64,000 bases of DNA. Origin: Methanosuratincola petrocarbonis. GTDB lineage: Archaea > Thermoproteota > Methanomethylicia > Methanomethylicales > Methanomethylicaceae. Of the stretch, positions 63,324-64,000 are shown piece after piece. Under the pieces are notes generated by a model. That model was given only the letters and a program-made list of their open reading frames with translations, had not been told where the DNA came from and did not search any database. How positions within the stretch are numbered: the stretch's first letter is position 1; each line of letters opens with the position of its first letter. Location: contig CP130488.1 in the NCBI GenBank assembly GCA_030522375.1, forward strand, positions 1 through 64,000, given 5' to 3'. The position numbers were made by a program, and so were the translations under genes.

Positions 63324-63349
63324 AGGTGCTTCCAAATTCCAGACTGTAA

Positions 63350-64000
63350 AAAATCTATTTTTGCCTGACTCTCGCGCTACTGATCGCCTTCCAGCTGCCG
63401 CCCGGCGCTGTTGCCGCCCCTGCTTCTCTCCAGTACCACAGCCCAATCGAGATCGTAGGCAACTCTGCCTTCACCTCAGCCAACGGCGTGGTCGGGGGCA
63501 GCGGGACAGCCAGCGATCCCTACATAATCGAAGGTTATGCTATAAGCGCAAACCTAACCCCGGGGATCGCCATATCAAACACTAACGCCTACTTCGTGAT
63601 CAGGAACTGCAACATACAGGGCACTTGGCTCTACTCAGGGATAATGCTTCAGAACGCCACAAACGGGAGGGTGGAGAACAACACCATCACGGGGTGCCTC
63701 GACGGGATTATGATCTACTATTCCTCGAAGATTGACGTCCTGAACAACTCGGTCTCAGACAGCTCCTACGGCGTCCGGTCCGAGTATTCGGGGAACAACA
63801 CGATCTCAGGGAACACTTTCACTGACAACGCAATAGGCATCTTCCTTTCGTCAACAAGCAGTGGTAGCAACGTCTCTTATAATGTGTTTACGAACAGCTC
63901 GCAGGGAGTCTACCTCTTCTCGTCAGGCAGCAACACCGTCTCAAACAACAGGTTGACCTACACTGACGAAGGGATCTCCCTCTTCTACTCGGACAACAAC
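63350..64000 (+). CDS. NosD-like beta-helix surface protein, cut by right edge
   Basis: The frame is open from 63350 to the edge (over 215 residues). It starts with a signal-peptide-like LTLALLIAFQLPPGAVAAP. Then come NosD-type repeats: SANGVVGGSGTASDPYIIEG, FVIRNCNIQG, GIMLQNATNGRVENNTITG and GNNTISGNTFTDNAIGIFLS. No ATG, GTG or TTG exists in frame before the signal peptide; a TAA lies just upstream at 63347. A one- or two-base slip near 63355-63366 or a non-standard start (CTG at 63365) would explain this. It is probably a surface-anchored or secreted beta-helix protein, related to the N-terminal part of the protein at 52216. Confidence 0.7.

Larger units (their letters stand above)
62786..63349. 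other. Mostly gene-free stretch before the NosD-like gene
   Basis: There is no clear full gene. It includes a 36-codon hydrophobic frame (62994-63104, TTG start, with LLVLLVLAIGAIFVSCAG, like a signal/lipobox end) and a TATA-led 33-codon frame (63222-63323). Both could be remnants of decayed secreted-protein genes. Confidence 0.4.

Overview
The window reads as a chromosomal segment of an archaeon. TATA-box promoters (TTTAWATA-like) lie 25-50 nt before many genes, several genes appear leaderless, and GTG and TTG starts with GTGA/ATGA overlaps are common. Archaeal families recur: THEP1 NTPase, two archaeal AAA ATPase types, DUF1616, DUF354, a long-form RmlA, and NosD-like and Ig-like surface proteins. 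The backbone is GC-rich. A TACK-type lineage is a guess; no rRNA, ribosomal protein or tRNA gene is present to place it. TAG is an ordinary stop codon here.

Layout. 1-4.3 kb: a minus-strand Ig-like surface protein, cut by the left edge, and an ABC-2 exporter whose ATPase carries a homopolymer frameshift. 4.5-12.6 kb: a voltage-sensor/MscS fusion channel, a UDP-GlcNAc 2-epimerase, an NAD-sugar epimerase lacking the usual catalytic lysine, a P2-type cation ATPase, and a CDF transporter next to a vWA protein. 12.9-17.6 kb: a Na+/solute symporter with a 67-residue membrane partner, then a stand-alone receiver protein and a PAS histidine kinase. 17.7-28.4 kb: a long co-directional envelope cluster (secreted helical protein, split DUF1616, AAA ATPase, DUF4129-like, DUF4350, MoxR, DUF58).

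28.34-50.6 kb is a compositionally mosaic glycan island. It starts inside the 3' end of the DUF58 gene. It encodes a complete set of candidate enzymes for a UDP-2,3-diacetamido-uronic acid (WbpA, B, D, E and I-like), several glycosyltransferases including two tandem GT4 genes that share an identical 640-bp half, two frameshifted multi-pass membrane proteins, a degenerate nuclease gene, and a full rmlADCB set for dTDP-rhamnose. These products most plausibly build a surface glycan or N-glycan.

51-64 kb: a degenerate HExxH metalloprotease-like gene, a 1,700-residue beta-helix plus Ig-like surface protein with perfect 261-bp tandem repeats, THEP1, an AbiE-like wHTH/nucleotidyltransferase pair with a repeat-flanked promoter, an unfamiliar putative glycosyltransferase, a DUF4143 ATPase, a decayed TnpB tail, and a NosD-like protein running off the right edge.

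Three genes (ABC ATPase and both multi-pass membrane proteins) are each broken by one extra base in a homopolymer (G7, T10, A7). Whether these are assembly errors, real mutations or slippage switches is the main open question about gene integrity here.
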